From the NCBI RefSeq assembly GCF_008087345.1, contig NZ_ML701735.1, positions 433,010 to 497,009 on the forward strand: 64,000 nt of DNA, in the 5' to 3' direction. The stretch is from Nocardioides caldifontis. GTDB lineage: Bacteria; Actinomycetota; Actinomycetes; Propionibacteriales; Nocardioidaceae. Both the position numbers and the translations under genes were made by a program. Of the stretch, positions 1 through 8,590 are shown piece by piece. The notes beneath the pieces are model-generated. The model was not told where the DNA came from. It searched no databases and saw only the letters and a list, made by a program, of their open reading frames with translations. The stretch's first letter is position 1. Each line of letters begins with the position of its first letter.

Positions 1-6
1 TCCCCC

Positions 7-90
7 GCCGAGCCGTCGCATATTCACGGCGCCCCCCGTGAAGATGCGACGGCTCGGCACCTCTCACCCGGGAAGATGCGACGGCTCGGC
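7..90. repeat. Three copies of a 20-nt repeat, one inverted, before the first gene
   Basis: The core AAGATGCGACGGCTCGGC is read forward at 41-58 and 73-90, and inverted with one mismatch at 7-24. Copies one and two (7-27 and 38-58) face each other and could pair as a hairpin. A near-identical core recurs at 45611-45685, 45 kb away, so this looks like a dispersed element rather than part of the gene. The function is unknown. Confidence 0.8.
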
Positions 91-109
91 CGGCTGGGAG
101 GATGCGGCG

Positions 110-1282
110 GTGGACGTCGAGACCTTCCGGTGGCTGCTGACCGACCCCGGTCAGGTCGCGCTGGGCACGGCCACGCAGCTGTACGCCGAGGGGGTCGACC
201 CGATCCGCGCCGGCGAGCGGCTCCGGCGGGCCCTCGACCCGGACCAGGCAGCCGCCGCGATGGCCCAGGCCACGCTGCGCGCGGCGGCCCGCGAGAAGTT
301 CGGCGAGGACGCGGCGCGGATGTACTTCACCGCCGACGGGCTGGAGCAGTCCACACGTCGCGAGGTGGCGGCCCACCGGGCGGCGCGGGTCGCCCTGGCC
401 AGGCCCGGCTCGGTGCTCGACCTCGGGTGCGGGATCGGCGGGGACCTGGTCGCGCTGGCCCGGGCGGGCACCACGGTGGCGGGCGTCGACCGCGACCCGC
501 TGCGGGTGGCGGTGGCCGCCGCGAACCTCGACGCGCTCGGGCTGCCCGGCGCCGTGCAGGAGGCGGACGGCACCGCGCTCGACCTGACCCCGTTCGGCGC
601 CGTCTTCGCCGACCCGGCTCGCCGCTCGGCGAAGGGGCGGACGTTCGACGTCACCGCCTGGACACCGCCCTGGAGCTTCGTCGAGCAGCTGCTCCGCCGC
701 CCCTCGGTGGTCAAGGTGGCGCCCGGCATCCCGCACGACCTGGTCCCCGAGGGGGTCGAGGCGGAGTGGGTCAGCTTCGCCGGCGACGTGAAGGAGGCGG
801 TGCTCTGGGCTGCGCCGCTCGCCGTCGCCCGACACCGCGCGACGGTGGTCTCGCCACGAGGCCTGGCGACGCTCACCGAGGCCGACGACCCCGGGCCCGG
901 TGCGGTGCGGCCGGCGGGGAGGTATCTCTACGAGCCCGACGGCGCGGTGGTCCGCGCCGGGCTGGTCACCGCGGTCGCGGCGCAGGTCGGTGGCTGGCTG
1001 CTCGACGAGCACATCGCGTACGTCGCCTCCGACCGTGCCACCACGACGCCGTACGCGCGGGCCTATGAGGTGGTCGAGCAGCTCCCCTACCAGGAGAAGC
1101 AGCTGAAGGCGGCCCTCCGCGACCGCGGCATCGGCCGGCTGACGATCAAGAAGCGCGGCGTCGCGGTCGTCCCCGAGCAGCTGCGCAAGCGGCTCGCGCT
1201 GCGCGGCGACGCGGAGGCGACCCTCGTCCTCACCCGCGCGGCCGGGAAGGGCACCGCGCTGCTGGTCCGTCCCCTCACGTGA
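110..1282 (+). CDS. Class I SAM-dependent methyltransferase with THUMP-like C-terminus
   Basis: Predicted cytoplasmic methyltransferase of 390 aa. A Rossmann SAM site, LDLGCGIGGD, lies at about residues 103-112, and an acidic motif IV (FADPARR) at about 167-172. The C-terminal third (YQEKQLKAALRDRGIGRLTIKKRG) resembles the THUMP-like domain of the actinobacterial family to which I assign it. The substrate is not known; an RNA or small-molecule target is possible. I start at GTG 110 because GGGAGGA lies 7 nt upstream, whereas the open frame further upstream is made of repeat sequence. It is followed at 11 nt by the sigma-factor promoter region. Confidence 0.85.
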   Translation: MDVETFRWLLTDPGQVALGTATQLYAEGVDPIRAGERLRRALDPDQAAAAMAQATLRAAAREKFGEDAARMYFTADGLEQSTRREVAAHRAARVALARPGSVLDLGCGIGGDLVALARAGTTVAGVDRDPLRVAVAAANLDALGLPGAVQEADGTALDLTPFGAVFADPARRSAKGRTFDVTAWTPPWSFVEQLLRRPSVVKVAPGIPHDLVPEGVEAEWVSFAGDVKEAVLWAAPLAVARHRATVVSPRGLATLTEADDPGPGAVRPAGRYLYEPDGAVVRAGLVTAVAAQVGGWLLDEHIAYVASDRATTTPYARAYEVVEQLPYQEKQLKAALRDRGIGRLTIKKRGVAVVPEQLRKRLALRGDAEATLVLTRAAGKGTALLVRPLT

Positions 1283-1295
1283 GGCAACCCTGATG

Positions 1296-1320
1296 CAACC
1301 TTCCGCACCCCGGTCGCGTC
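1296..1320 (+). promoter_or_regulatory. Putative ECF-type promoter of the sigma-factor operon
   Basis: A CAACC element (1296-1300) and a CGTC element (1317-1320) are separated by the AAC-to-CGTC distance typical of ECF sigma promoters (17 nt). A second GCAACC starts 10 bp upstream. This fits autoregulation by the sigma factor encoded next. It is an inference from spacing and motif only. Confidence 0.45.
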
Positions 1321-1373
1321 TTGGGCGTGAACAGGGTGTCGGTCCGGGGCTCCGGACCCCGAGCGGCGGAAGG

Positions 1374-1961
1374 ATGGTGACGGTCGTGGGAGCTGCAGTC
1401 CTCGAGGCTGACGAGCAGACGGGAGCCGCCGTGGGCGCACGGGACAAGGACGCGCGGGACCGGGAGTTCTCCGAGTACATGCAGGCCCGGCAGCCGTCGC
1501 TGCTCCGCACGGCGTACCTCCTCACCGGCGACCAGCACACCGCCGAGGACCTCGTGCAGACCGCGCTCGCCAAGCTCTACCTGAGCTGGGACAAGGTGCA
1601 GCGCCACGAGGCCGTGGACGGCTACGTGCGGCGGATCCTCGTCAACGAGCACAACTCCCTGTGGCGCCGCGCCTGGAAGAAGCGCGAGACCACCGCCTCC
1701 GAGCTGCCGGACCGACCGGCCGACCCCGACGCGCCGAGCGCGACCCACGACGCCGAGCTCTGGGCCTTCGTGCAGACGCTCCCGAGGAAGCAGCGGGCCG
1801 CCATCGTGCTGCGCTACTACGAGGAGCTCAGCGAGGCCGAGACCGCCGAGATCCTGGGCGTCTCCGTCGGCACCGTCAAGTCACAGACCAGCCGCGCACT
1901 CTCAGCGATGCGCGCCCGCGTGGGCGAGATCGCCCACCTCTCGCCCCAGGAGGAGCGATGA
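1374..1961 (+). CDS. SigE-family ECF RNA polymerase sigma factor
   Basis: Alternative sigma factor with region 2 (ARQPSLLRTAYLLTGDQHTAEDLVQTAL) and region 4 (PRKQRAAIVLRYYEELSEAETAEILGVSVGTVKSQ, a helix-turn-helix for -35 recognition). It would direct RNA polymerase to a stress or envelope regulon; the signal is unknown. The start is uncertain. ATG 1374 directly abuts GGAAGG, GTG 1386 lies 12 nt after it, and GTG 1431 follows GGGAG by 5 nt and may be the true start, since the conserved part begins near DREFSEYM. Its stop overlaps the next gene (ATGA at 1958-1961), which points to translational coupling with a partner protein. The family is clear; the target genes are not. Confidence 0.9.
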   Translation: MVTVVGAAVLEADEQTGAAVGARDKDARDREFSEYMQARQPSLLRTAYLLTGDQHTAEDLVQTALAKLYLSWDKVQRHEAVDGYVRRILVNEHNSLWRRAWKKRETTASELPDRPADPDAPSATHDAELWAFVQTLPRKQRAAIVLRYYEELSEAETAEILGVSVGTVKSQTSRALSAMRARVGEIAHLSPQEER

Positions 1962-3139
1962 CCGAGGACCGAGGGCTCACCGAGGCTCTGCAGCGCCGGG
2001 CCGACGAGCTCGGCACCACCCACCCCCTCAGCCTCGAGGACGTCCAGGGCCGGGCCCGCGGCATCCGCCGCCGGCGCACCGCCCTGTCGGGGCTGGCTGC
2101 CGCGGCCGTCCTGGCCGTGGCCGCCCCGATCGGGCTGACGATCGGCGACGACGCGACCCCCGACCGCTCGACGCCCGTGGCGTCCAGCGGCGTCAAGGAC
2201 GGCGTGCTCACCACCGAGGTCGACGCCGACGGCGGGAAGCCCGGCGTCCCCTACCTGTACGACGGGGAGATCCACCTCCCGGACGGCGGCACCGTCCAGG
2301 TGGCCGGCGAGTGGACGAGCTTCGACACGCTCGGTGAGGGGTTCGTGGTCTCGGACGGCTCCGATCTCGCGCTGCTCGACGTCGAGGGCCAGATCGTCCA
2401 CGAGGTGCCGACCTCGGGGAGCACCTTCGCCGTTTCGGCGGACCACACGGTGGTCGCGCACCTGACCGAGCGTGGTGTGCAGACCATCGGTGTCACCGGC
2501 GACGAGTTCACCGTGCCGGTCCCCGCCGACATCGAGTCCCCGCAGCTCGTCGCCGTCCAGGGCACGGAGAGCTGCGACCCGGAGCACGAGGAGGGCGGTT
2601 GCGTGTTCTTCCTCAACGACGGCGGTCCGACGCCCGGCGCCTGGTCGTTGACGTCGAAGGGGATGATCAACCCGCTCAGCGAGTTCCTGGCGCTCAGCGA
2701 CGTCGCGGACGACAAGCAGGTCGCCGGGATGACGAGCATCGACGAGCTCGAGCCGAGCGCCTGCCACCAGGTGTGGGCCGACGCGTTCGCCGACGGCCCC
2801 GAGTGGCACAGCTGCGACCACCGCGTCATCGCCTTCAGTCCGGACGGCACCCGGGTCTCGGCGGGGTACTCCTACGCCGACGGGTTCGGAGACGGGTCGC
2901 TCGCGATCCTCGACGCGGCCGACGGCACCGTCCTCGCCGAGTGGGTCAACTCCGAGGAGCACCCCGCGGCGGCCACCAACCTCGGGTGGGACGACGACGG
3001 CACGCTGCTGGGCGTCGTCAACGAGGGCGAGAGCTGGGCGCTGATGCGGTTCAGCCCCGACGGCGGGCTGGCCAAGGTGATGGACGTGGAGGGCGAGTAC
3101 TCCGAGTCCAGCCCGATCCTCCTCCCCCGGAGCTCCTGA
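1958..3139 (+). CDS. Membrane-anchored beta-propeller protein, likely anti-sigma partner
   Basis: 393 aa. A short cytoplasmic N-terminus (about 1-40, Arg-rich just before the membrane) is followed by one transmembrane helix (about 44-65, ALSGLAAAAVLAVAAPIGLTI) and a long extracytoplasmic domain with WD/YVTN-like repeats (SPDGTRVSAGYSYADG, SPDGGLAKVMDVEG). It contains a small Cys cluster (ESCDPEHEEGGC) and further Cys near 267 and 287 that could form disulfides. The gene overlaps the sigma gene by 4 nt and has a strong AGGAGG. Topology and coupling suggest a regulator that senses outside and holds the sigma factor inside, but no canonical zinc anti-sigma HxxxCxxC motif is seen. Confidence 0.7.
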   Translation: MTEDRGLTEALQRRADELGTTHPLSLEDVQGRARGIRRRRTALSGLAAAAVLAVAAPIGLTIGDDATPDRSTPVASSGVKDGVLTTEVDADGGKPGVPYLYDGEIHLPDGGTVQVAGEWTSFDTLGEGFVVSDGSDLALLDVEGQIVHEVPTSGSTFAVSADHTVVAHLTERGVQTIGVTGDEFTVPVPADIESPQLVAVQGTESCDPEHEEGGCVFFLNDGGPTPGAWSLTSKGMINPLSEFLALSDVADDKQVAGMTSIDELEPSACHQVWADAFADGPEWHSCDHRVIAFSPDGTRVSAGYSYADGFGDGSLAILDAADGTVLAEWVNSEEHPAAATNLGWDDDGTLLGVVNEGESWALMRFSPDGGLAKVMDVEGEYSESSPILLPRSS

Positions 3140-3165
3140 CTCCCAGCAGGAGCACCTCGCACCAC

Positions 3166-3198
3166 GTGCCGGCCGGAGCAGCCAGCTCCGGCCGGCAC
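3166..3198. terminator. Bidirectional hairpin terminator
   Basis: Perfect 14-bp stem (3166-3179 with 3185-3198) and a 5-nt loop, lying between the convergent propeller gene and tsaD. There is no U-tract, as is common in this GC range. Confidence 0.8.
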
Positions 3199-3214
3199 GC
3201 GCGTGTGTCCAGCC

Positions 3215-4261
3215 TCAGAGCAGCACCTCGGTGACCGGCAGGCTCGAGTCGGCGGGGATGTCGAGCGTCGAGGGCTCGCGACCCCGCACCACCATCTCGG
3301 CGCCGAGGGCCGCCACCATCGCCCCGTTGTCGGTGCAGAGCCCGGGGCGTGGGACCCGCACCCGGATCCCGTGCTTCGCGGCGCGCTCCTCGGCGAGCGA
3401 CCGGAGCCGCGAGTTCGCCGCGACCCCGCCCCCGATCAGCAGGTCCTCGACGCCGCGGTCGACGCAGGCGTCGAGGGCCTTGCGCACCAGCACGTCGCAG
3501 ACCGCCTCCTGGAACGACGCGGCGACATCACCCACCGGCACCGGCTCGCCGGACGACTCGCGGGCCTCGACCCACCGCGCGACCGCCGTCTTCAGCCCGG
3601 AGAACGAGAAGTCGAACCGGTGCCGCTCCAGGTCGCGCCGGGAGGTGAGCCCGCGCGGGAAGTCGATCGCCACCGAGGAGCCCGAGCGCGCCGCCCGGTC
3701 GATGTGCGGGCCGCCGGGGAACGGCAGCCCCAGCAGCCGGGCGACCTTGTCGAAGGCCTCCCCCGCTGCGTCGTCGATCGTCGAGCCCAGCGGCTCGACG
3801 CCGGTCGTCACGTCTTCCACCAGCAGCAGCGACGAGTGGCCTCCGCTCACCAGCATCGCGAGGCAGGGCTCGGGGAGCGGCCCGTGCTCGAGCTGGTCGA
3901 CCGCGACGTGGGAGGCCAGGTGGTTGACGCCGTACAACGGCTTGTCGAGCCCCACCGACAACGCCTTCGCGGCGGCCACGCCGACCAGCAGCGCACCTAC
4001 CAGCCCGGGGCCGCTCGTCACGGCGATCGCGTCGACGTCGCCGAGGGAGACGCCGGCGGTCTCGCAGGCCCGCTCGATCGTCGGCACCATCGCCTCGAGG
4101 TGCGCGCGGGACGCGACCTCCGGCACCACGCCCCCGAAGCGCGCGTGCTCGTCGACCGACGACGCGACGGCGTCGGCGAGCAGGGTATGGCCCCGCACCA
4201 GGCCGACGCCGGTCTCGTCGCAGGACGTCTCGATCCCCAGCACCAGCGGCTCGTCGCTCAC
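3215..4261 (-). CDS. tsaD: tRNA N6-threonylcarbamoyladenosine transferase TsaD
   Basis: Catalytic subunit of the t6A37 complex. With TsaB and TsaE it transfers threonylcarbamoyl from threonylcarbamoyl-AMP to A37 of ANN-decoding tRNAs in the cytoplasm. 348 aa, the usual length. The ASKHA/Kae1 hallmarks are present: N-terminal [15 protein letters not shown], the metal-binding HLASHVAVD region, [15 protein letters not shown], and [11 protein letters not shown] plus [11 protein letters not shown] near the C-terminus. I start at GTG 4261 (RBS GGAGGA), which overlaps the rimI stop by 4 nt. It is the last gene of the operon that begins at glmS. Confidence 0.97.
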   Translation of the reverse strand: MSDEPLVLGIETSCDETGVGLVRGHTLLADAVASSVDEHARFGGVVPEVASRAHLEAMVPTIERACETAGVSLGDVDAIAVTSGPGLVGALLVGVAAAKALSVGLDKPLYGVNHLASHVAVDQLEHGPLPEPCLAMLVSGGHSSLLLVEDVTTGVEPLGSTIDDAAGEAFDKVARLLGLPFPGGPHIDRAARSGSSVAIDFPRGLTSRRDLERHRFDFSFSGLKTAVARWVEARESSGEPVPVGDVAASFQEAVCDVLVRKALDACVDRGVEDLLIGGGVAANSRLRSLAEERAAKHGIRVRVPRPGLCTDNGAMVAALGAEMVVRGREPSTLDIPADSSLPVTEVLL

Positions 4262-4722
4262 CCTGTCCTCCTCCCGCACGACGCGGTCCCCAGCGACGCG
4301 CGCAGCACGACGGCGTCGGTGCCGTCGCGGTAGTACCGCGGCCGCCGGTCGATCTCGACGAACCCGGCCGCGACGTAGAACGCCAGCGCGCCCGCGTTCC
4401 CCGCGCTGACCTCGAGCAGCATGCGGTCGGCGCCGTCCCGGCGCCCGTGCTCCATCAGCTCGGTGAGCAGCCGGCTGGCCACCCCGGTACGCCGGACCGC
4501 CGGCACGACCCCGATCCGCTGGAGGTCGACCACGTCGCCGGCGAGCAGCGTCACCGCGTAGCCGAGCACGTCGTCGCCCTGCGCCGCGACCAGCGCCGTC
4601 CGCCGTGGACCGGTCAGCTCCTCGGCCACCGAGCTCCACGTCCACGCGTCGACGCCGAACAGCTCCTGCTCGAGGGCGGTCACGGCGGGCACGTCGGAGG
4701 CGGTGGCCGGGCGGAGCCTCAC
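4258..4722 (-). CDS. rimI: Ribosomal-protein-alanine N-acetyltransferase RimI
   Basis: GNAT-fold acetyltransferase of 154 aa, typical for RimI, which acetylates the N-terminus of ribosomal protein S18. The acetyl-CoA loop appears as [20 protein letters not shown] (about 71-90), followed by [20 protein letters not shown], the diagnostic RimI stretch. GTG start at 4722 overlaps the tsaB stop, and its own stop overlaps the tsaD start; rimI commonly sits between tsaB and tsaD in actinobacteria. In such clusters the substrate may be broader than S18. Confidence 0.93.
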   Translation of the reverse strand: MRLRPATASDVPAVTALEQELFGVDAWTWSSVAEELTGPRRTALVAAQGDDVLGYAVTLLAGDVVDLQRIGVVPAVRRTGVASRLLTELMEHGRRDGADRMLLEVSAGNAGALAFYVAAGFVEIDRRPRYYRDGTDAVVLRASLGTASCGRRTG

Positions 4723-5360
4723 GACACCTTCTTCGGCGGGCCGGGGGCGACCGCGTCGGGGCGGCGGAGGTAGACCGGCTCGGGGTCGACGAGCTCGGCG
4801 CGCTCCTCGGCGACGACGAGCGCGAGGGTCGCCGCCGACGGCCGCTCGGGGGCGCCGGTGCGCGCGAACGCCTCCGGGTAGAGCTGCGGCCCCGCGCCGA
4901 CCACGAGGCGACCGGGGTCGAGCCGTTCGGCGATCGCGGCGGGGCGCTCGACGTGCAGCTCGCCGAGGCGCTGGCCCTGCTCGTCGTACTCCGCCCAGAA
5001 GAGCTCCTTGCGGCGGGCGTCGATGGTGGCGACCACCGGCTCACCGGCGGTGTCGGCCGCCTCGACCCCGAGGACGTCGAGGCTGCAGACGCCGTAGACC
5101 GGGATGCCGAGGGCCAGCCCGAGGGTGCGGGCGGTGACCAGCCCGACCCGCAGCCCCGTGTAGGGACCCGGGCCGACGCCCGCGGCGACCGCGGTGACGT
5201 CCTGGCGGATCGCGCCCACGCGCTCGAGGGCGGCGGTGATCATCGGTGCGAGCTGCTCGCCGTGCTGCATCGGGCGCTCGCTGGTCGCGGTGTCGACGAT
5301 CCCGTCGTCGTAGAGCGCCACGGAGACCAGCGGCGTGGAGGTGTCGAGGGCGAGGAGCAC
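4719..5360 (-). CDS. tsaB: tRNA t6A dimerization factor TsaB
   Basis: Non-catalytic ASKHA partner that binds TsaD and TsaE during t6A37 synthesis. 213 aa. The conserved N-terminus [19 protein letters not shown], the region [13 protein letters not shown] and [21 protein letters not shown] identify the family. I place the start at GTG 5360, directly before LLALDTSTP, with GGGGG just upstream; the longer open frame would add residues not found in the family. It starts 10 nt after the tsaE stop. Confidence 0.95.
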   Translation of the reverse strand: MLLALDTSTPLVSVALYDDGIVDTATSERPMQHGEQLAPMITAALERVGAIRQDVTAVAAGVGPGPYTGLRVGLVTARTLGLALGIPVYGVCSLDVLGVEAADTAGEPVVATIDARRKELFWAEYDEQGQRLGELHVERPAAIAERLDPGRLVVGAGPQLYPEAFARTGAPERPSAATLALVVAEERAELVDPEPVYLRRPDAVAPGPPKKVS

Positions 5361-5370
5361 GCCCCCGAGG

Positions 5371-6315
5371 TTAGGCGACCAGCCGTGAGAGCCCCGCGCC
5401 AACCCAGCGGGCTCCGACCGGCACGACGCGAGCCGAGCGGGCCTCCGGAGCCGGGTCGGCCGGACCCTCCGGACCCCCGACGCTGCGGGTGAGCGTGATC
5501 TCCAGACGGTCCTCGGCGAGGAGCTCGGCCAGCCCCTCCCCCCACTCGACGACGGTGACGGAGTCCTCGACGGTGACGTCGAGGTCGAGGTCGTCGAGCT
5601 CGACGGCCCCGGAGAGCCGGTAGGCGTCGACGTGGACCAGCGCCGGCCCGTCGCCGAGCGGCGGGTGGACGCGTGAGATCACGAACGTCGGCGAGGTGAT
5701 CCCGCCGCGGACGCCGAGCCCCTCCCCGAGCCCCTGGGTGAGCGTGGTCTTCCCGGCTCCGAGCTCGCCGGTGAGCACCACGACGTCGCCGGCGTGCAGC
5801 AGCCCGGCGACCCGGCGGCCGAGCTCGTGCATCTCCTCGGCGGTGGGGACGGGGACCACGACGGGGAGCTCCTTGACCATCGTGAGGCTGGTGCCGTCGT
5901 GGGCCACCTCGACGTACCCCTGGCCGAGCCAGAACCGCACCGTGCCGGGCAGCTCGGCACGCGCCAGGCAGCGCGTCCGCTCCATGCCGAGGTCGCGGGC
6001 GACCAGCTCCGCCTTCGCCGCCATCGCGTGCGCGACGCCGTGGTGCTGGGCGTCGGGGAGCACCGCGACCCGGCGGAGCAGCAGCGACTCCGGCTCCGGC
6101 ACCAGCAGCACCGACCCCACCGGTCGGCCGTCCAGGGTGGCCAACAGTCCGCCGCCCTCCGCGAGCGCGGCGCGCACGGTGTCGGCGGTCTCGTCGAGCG
6201 CGGTCGCGGGCGGGTCGAGGGCCGGCCGGGCGCCGAACGCGGCGTGCACGATCGCGACGACCGTCTCGGCCGCCTCCGGCCCCACCTCGACGACGGTGAG
6301 CCCCTCGAGGGTCAC
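5371..6315 (-). CDS. tsaE: GNAT acetyltransferase-TsaE fusion protein
   Basis: 314 aa, about twice the length of ordinary TsaE (about 150). Residues 1-140 form a GNAT domain (RRVAVLPDAQHHGVAHAMAA is the acetyl-CoA loop; LPGTVRFWLGQGY is the C-terminal motif). Residues about 145-300 are TsaE, the ATPase that recycles the t6A complex, with Walker A GELGAGKTTLTQG, the switch SPTFVISR, the HVDAYRL motif and VTVVEWGEGL. GTG start at 6315 overlaps the upstream hydrolase stop. With rimI two genes away, this places a second acetyltransferase inside the t6A operon. What the GNAT half modifies is unknown. Confidence 0.9.
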   Translation of the reverse strand: MTLEGLTVVEVGPEAAETVVAIVHAAFGARPALDPPATALDETADTVRAALAEGGGLLATLDGRPVGSVLLVPEPESLLLRRVAVLPDAQHHGVAHAMAAKAELVARDLGMERTRCLARAELPGTVRFWLGQGYVEVAHDGTSLTMVKELPVVVPVPTAEEMHELGRRVAGLLHAGDVVVLTGELGAGKTTLTQGLGEGLGVRGGITSPTFVISRVHPPLGDGPALVHVDAYRLSGAVELDDLDLDVTVEDSVTVVEWGEGLAELLAEDRLEITLTRSVGGPEGPADPAPEARSARVVPVGARWVGAGLSRLVA

Positions 6316-7400
6316 GGGCGCCCCTCCGCCTCGACGGCCCGCAGGTCGGCCTCGTCGAGCAGCGCGTCGAGCCGCTCCTGGACCTCGTCGGCCGCCTCCA
6401 TGATCGACATGTGGCCCACTCCGGGGAGCTCGAGGAGCTCGGAGCCGGGGATCCGCGAGTGCAGCTTGCGGGAGTGGCCGATCGAGGTGAGCTTGTCCTC
6501 GGTGCCGCACACGATCAGGGTCGGCACCCGGGTGAACGCCTCGACGACGTGGAACTTGTCGAGGGCGTCGAACTGCGGGATGAACTCGACCAGCACCTCG
6601 AGCGGCGTCCGGTGGATCATCTCGTCGACGAAGGCCACGTGCGCCGCGGGCACCCGACCCGAGCCGAACGCGAACTGCCGCACGAGCCAGAGCCCCAGCG
6701 CCGACCGGTTCTCCCGCACCAGCTCGAGGAGCCGCGCGCGTTCGTTGGCGACCAGCAGCCCCCGCTCGAGCGCCCGCTTCCCGAGCGCGTCGGGCACGTG
6801 CTTGGCCACGATCTTGTGGGTGCGCTGGCCGCCGGCGGTGGTGGAGACCAGCCCCACCCCGACGACCTTGTCGCCGAAGAGCTCGGGGTGCTGCTCGGCG
6901 AGGGCGACGATGGTCATGCCGCCCATCGAGTGGCCGACGAGGACGACCTTCTCGTCCGGCTCGGTGAGGGTGGCGAGCACCTGCTCGAGGTCGTGGCCGA
7001 GCTGGTCGATGGTGGCGTTCTCGGTCGACGAGCGCTCGCTGCGGCCGTGGGACCGCTGGTCGTAGAGGACGATCCGGCGCCGGCCCCGCAGCGCCTGGCG
7101 CTGGAAGTGCCAGCAGTCGAGGTTGAGCGAGAAGCCGTGGACGAGCACGACCGTGACGCGCTCGCGGCCGGCGTCGCCCGCCGAGCCGTACGGCGCGCGC
7201 TCGTCGACCTCGGCGTGCAGGAGCACCTCGTCGTCGGCCTTCACCTCGTGCACGGTGCCGCGCAGGGAGCCGAGCTCGGGCTCCCCCGCGAGCGCCTGGG
7301 CCAGGCGCCGCTGACCCAGCCACCGGTCGACCAGGTAGCCGCCCGTGGCGACGGCGAGCCCGGAGCCCGCCAGCAGCCCTGCGGTGCGTCTGCGGCTCAT
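6312..7400 (-). CDS. Alpha/beta-fold hydrolase, membrane-anchored
   Basis: 362 aa. The N-terminus (RRRTAGLLAGSGLAVATGGYLV) looks like an uncleaved anchor. The hydrolase fold has oxyanion-side VLVHGFSLNLDCW, nucleophile elbow GHSMGG, acid CGTEDKLTS and catalytic His GVGHMSIME, so the triad is complete. ATG 7400 overlaps the alr stop by 4 nt, and its own stop overlaps the GNAT-TsaE start, so it is translated within the operon. The substrate is not predictable; lipases and esterases of this type are often found between alr and tsaE in actinobacteria. Confidence 0.88.
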   Translation of the reverse strand: MSRRRTAGLLAGSGLAVATGGYLVDRWLGQRRLAQALAGEPELGSLRGTVHEVKADDEVLLHAEVDERAPYGSAGDAGRERVTVVLVHGFSLNLDCWHFQRQALRGRRRIVLYDQRSHGRSERSSTENATIDQLGHDLEQVLATLTEPDEKVVLVGHSMGGMTIVALAEQHPELFGDKVVGVGLVSTTAGGQRTHKIVAKHVPDALGKRALERGLLVANERARLLELVRENRSALGLWLVRQFAFGSGRVPAAHVAFVDEMIHRTPLEVLVEFIPQFDALDKFHVVEAFTRVPTLIVCGTEDKLTSIGHSRKLHSRIPGSELLELPGVGHMSIMEAADEVQERLDALLDEADLRAVEAEGRP

Positions 7401-8590
7401 CGTGCGGGGTCCTCCTGGGTGCTGTCGACGTGCTCGCGGGTGAACCGTCCTCCGAGCCGGGTGACGATCTCGTAGGAGATCGTCCCGCACGCCCGGGCCC
7501 ACTCCTCCGCGGTGGGCTCCCCGGTGAGACCGGGGCCGAAGAGCACCACCTCGTCACCCGCGGCGGCCGGGGCGTCACCGAGGTCGACGACGAGCTGGTC
7601 CATGCAGACCCGGCCGGCCACGGTGGTCCGCCGGCCGGCGGCGAGCAGCGGGGCCACGCCGGACGCGCTGCGGAGCACCCCCTCGGCGTACCCCACGGGC
7701 ACCACGCCGAGCGTCGTCTCCCGGTCGGTGACGTAGGTGTGGCCGTAGCTGACCCCCGACCCCGGCGGCACCCGCTTCACGAGCGCGAGCCGGGCGGTGG
7801 CGGTCATCGCGGGGACGAGCCCCAGCTCCGCGGAGCTCTGCAGCTGCGGCACCGGCGAGAGCCCGTACGCCGCGAGGCCGCACCGGACCAGGTCGAAGCG
7901 GCTGGTCGGCCGGGTGAGCGCCGCGGCGGAGTTCGCCAGGTGGCGCCACCGGGGACGGAGCCCGGCCTCCTCGGCCACCGCGAGGGCGCGCCGGAAGGCC
8001 GCCTCCTGGGCGTCGTTGGCCGGGTGCTCCGGCTCGTCGGAGCAGGCGAGGTGCGACCAGATCCCGGTGACCTCCACGTGCCCGTCCTGGCGGGCCTGCA
8101 GCGCGGCGGCGACCAGGGCCGGCCAGTCGGCCTCGGTGGCGCCGCCCCGGCCGAGGCCGGTGTCGATCTTGAGCTGGAGCCGGGCGGTGCGTCCGACCTC
8201 CTGGGCGGCGGCGACAACGGCGGCGACGTCGTCGGGGGTGTAGGCAGTGAGCTCCACGTCGGCGGCGACCGCGGGGGCGAGCTCCTCCCCCGGCGTCCCG
8301 AGCCAGCACAGCAGCGGCCCCTCGTCGCCGGCGGCGCGCAGGGCGAGCGCCTCCTCGAGCACCGCCACACCGAGCCAGTGGGCACCGGCCTCGCGGGCGG
8401 CACGGGCCACCTCGACCATCCCGTGGCCGTAGCCGTCGGCCTTCACGACCACCATCAGCTCGGCGGGCGCGGCGGCCGCGCGCAGCGTGGCGACGTTGTG
8501 GCGCACGGCCGCGAGGTCCACGACGAGCCGCGCGCGGGGCAGGGTCGAGCTCCCGGTGGTCACGCCCGCCATCGTCCCAGAGAGGGTCAC
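7397..8590 (-). CDS. alr: Alanine racemase
   Basis: PLP enzyme making D-alanine for peptidoglycan. The PLP-lysine motif VVVKADGYGHG is near residue 50, and the second-barrel catalytic tyrosine region SYGHTYV and the C-terminal CGTISYEIVTRLG are present. Length is 397 aa, within the family range. The GTG start at 8590 overlaps the nnr stop; ATG 8572 is an alternative that would remove six residues. As part of the glmS-to-tsaD operon it links D-Ala supply to aminosugar synthesis. Confidence 0.96.
   Translation of the reverse strand: MTLSGTMAGVTTGSSTLPRARLVVDLAAVRHNVATLRAAAAPAELMVVVKADGYGHGMVEVARAAREAGAHWLGVAVLEEALALRAAGDEGPLLCWLGTPGEELAPAVAADVELTAYTPDDVAAVVAAAQEVGRTARLQLKIDTGLGRGGATEADWPALVAAALQARQDGHVEVTGIWSHLACSDEPEHPANDAQEAAFRRALAVAEEAGLRPRWRHLANSAAALTRPTSRFDLVRCGLAAYGLSPVPQLQSSAELGLVPAMTATARLALVKRVPPGSGVSYGHTYVTDRETTLGVVPVGYAEGVLRSASGVAPLLAAGRRTTVAGRVCMDQLVVDLGDAPAAAGDEVVLFGPGLTGEPTAEEWARACGTISYEIVTRLGGRFTREHVDSTQEDPAR

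Noticed and set aside
38-109. N-terminal extension of the first methyltransferase from position 38
   Set aside because: It consists of dispersed repeat sequence; GTG 110 has a good ribosome-binding site and the family homology begins there.
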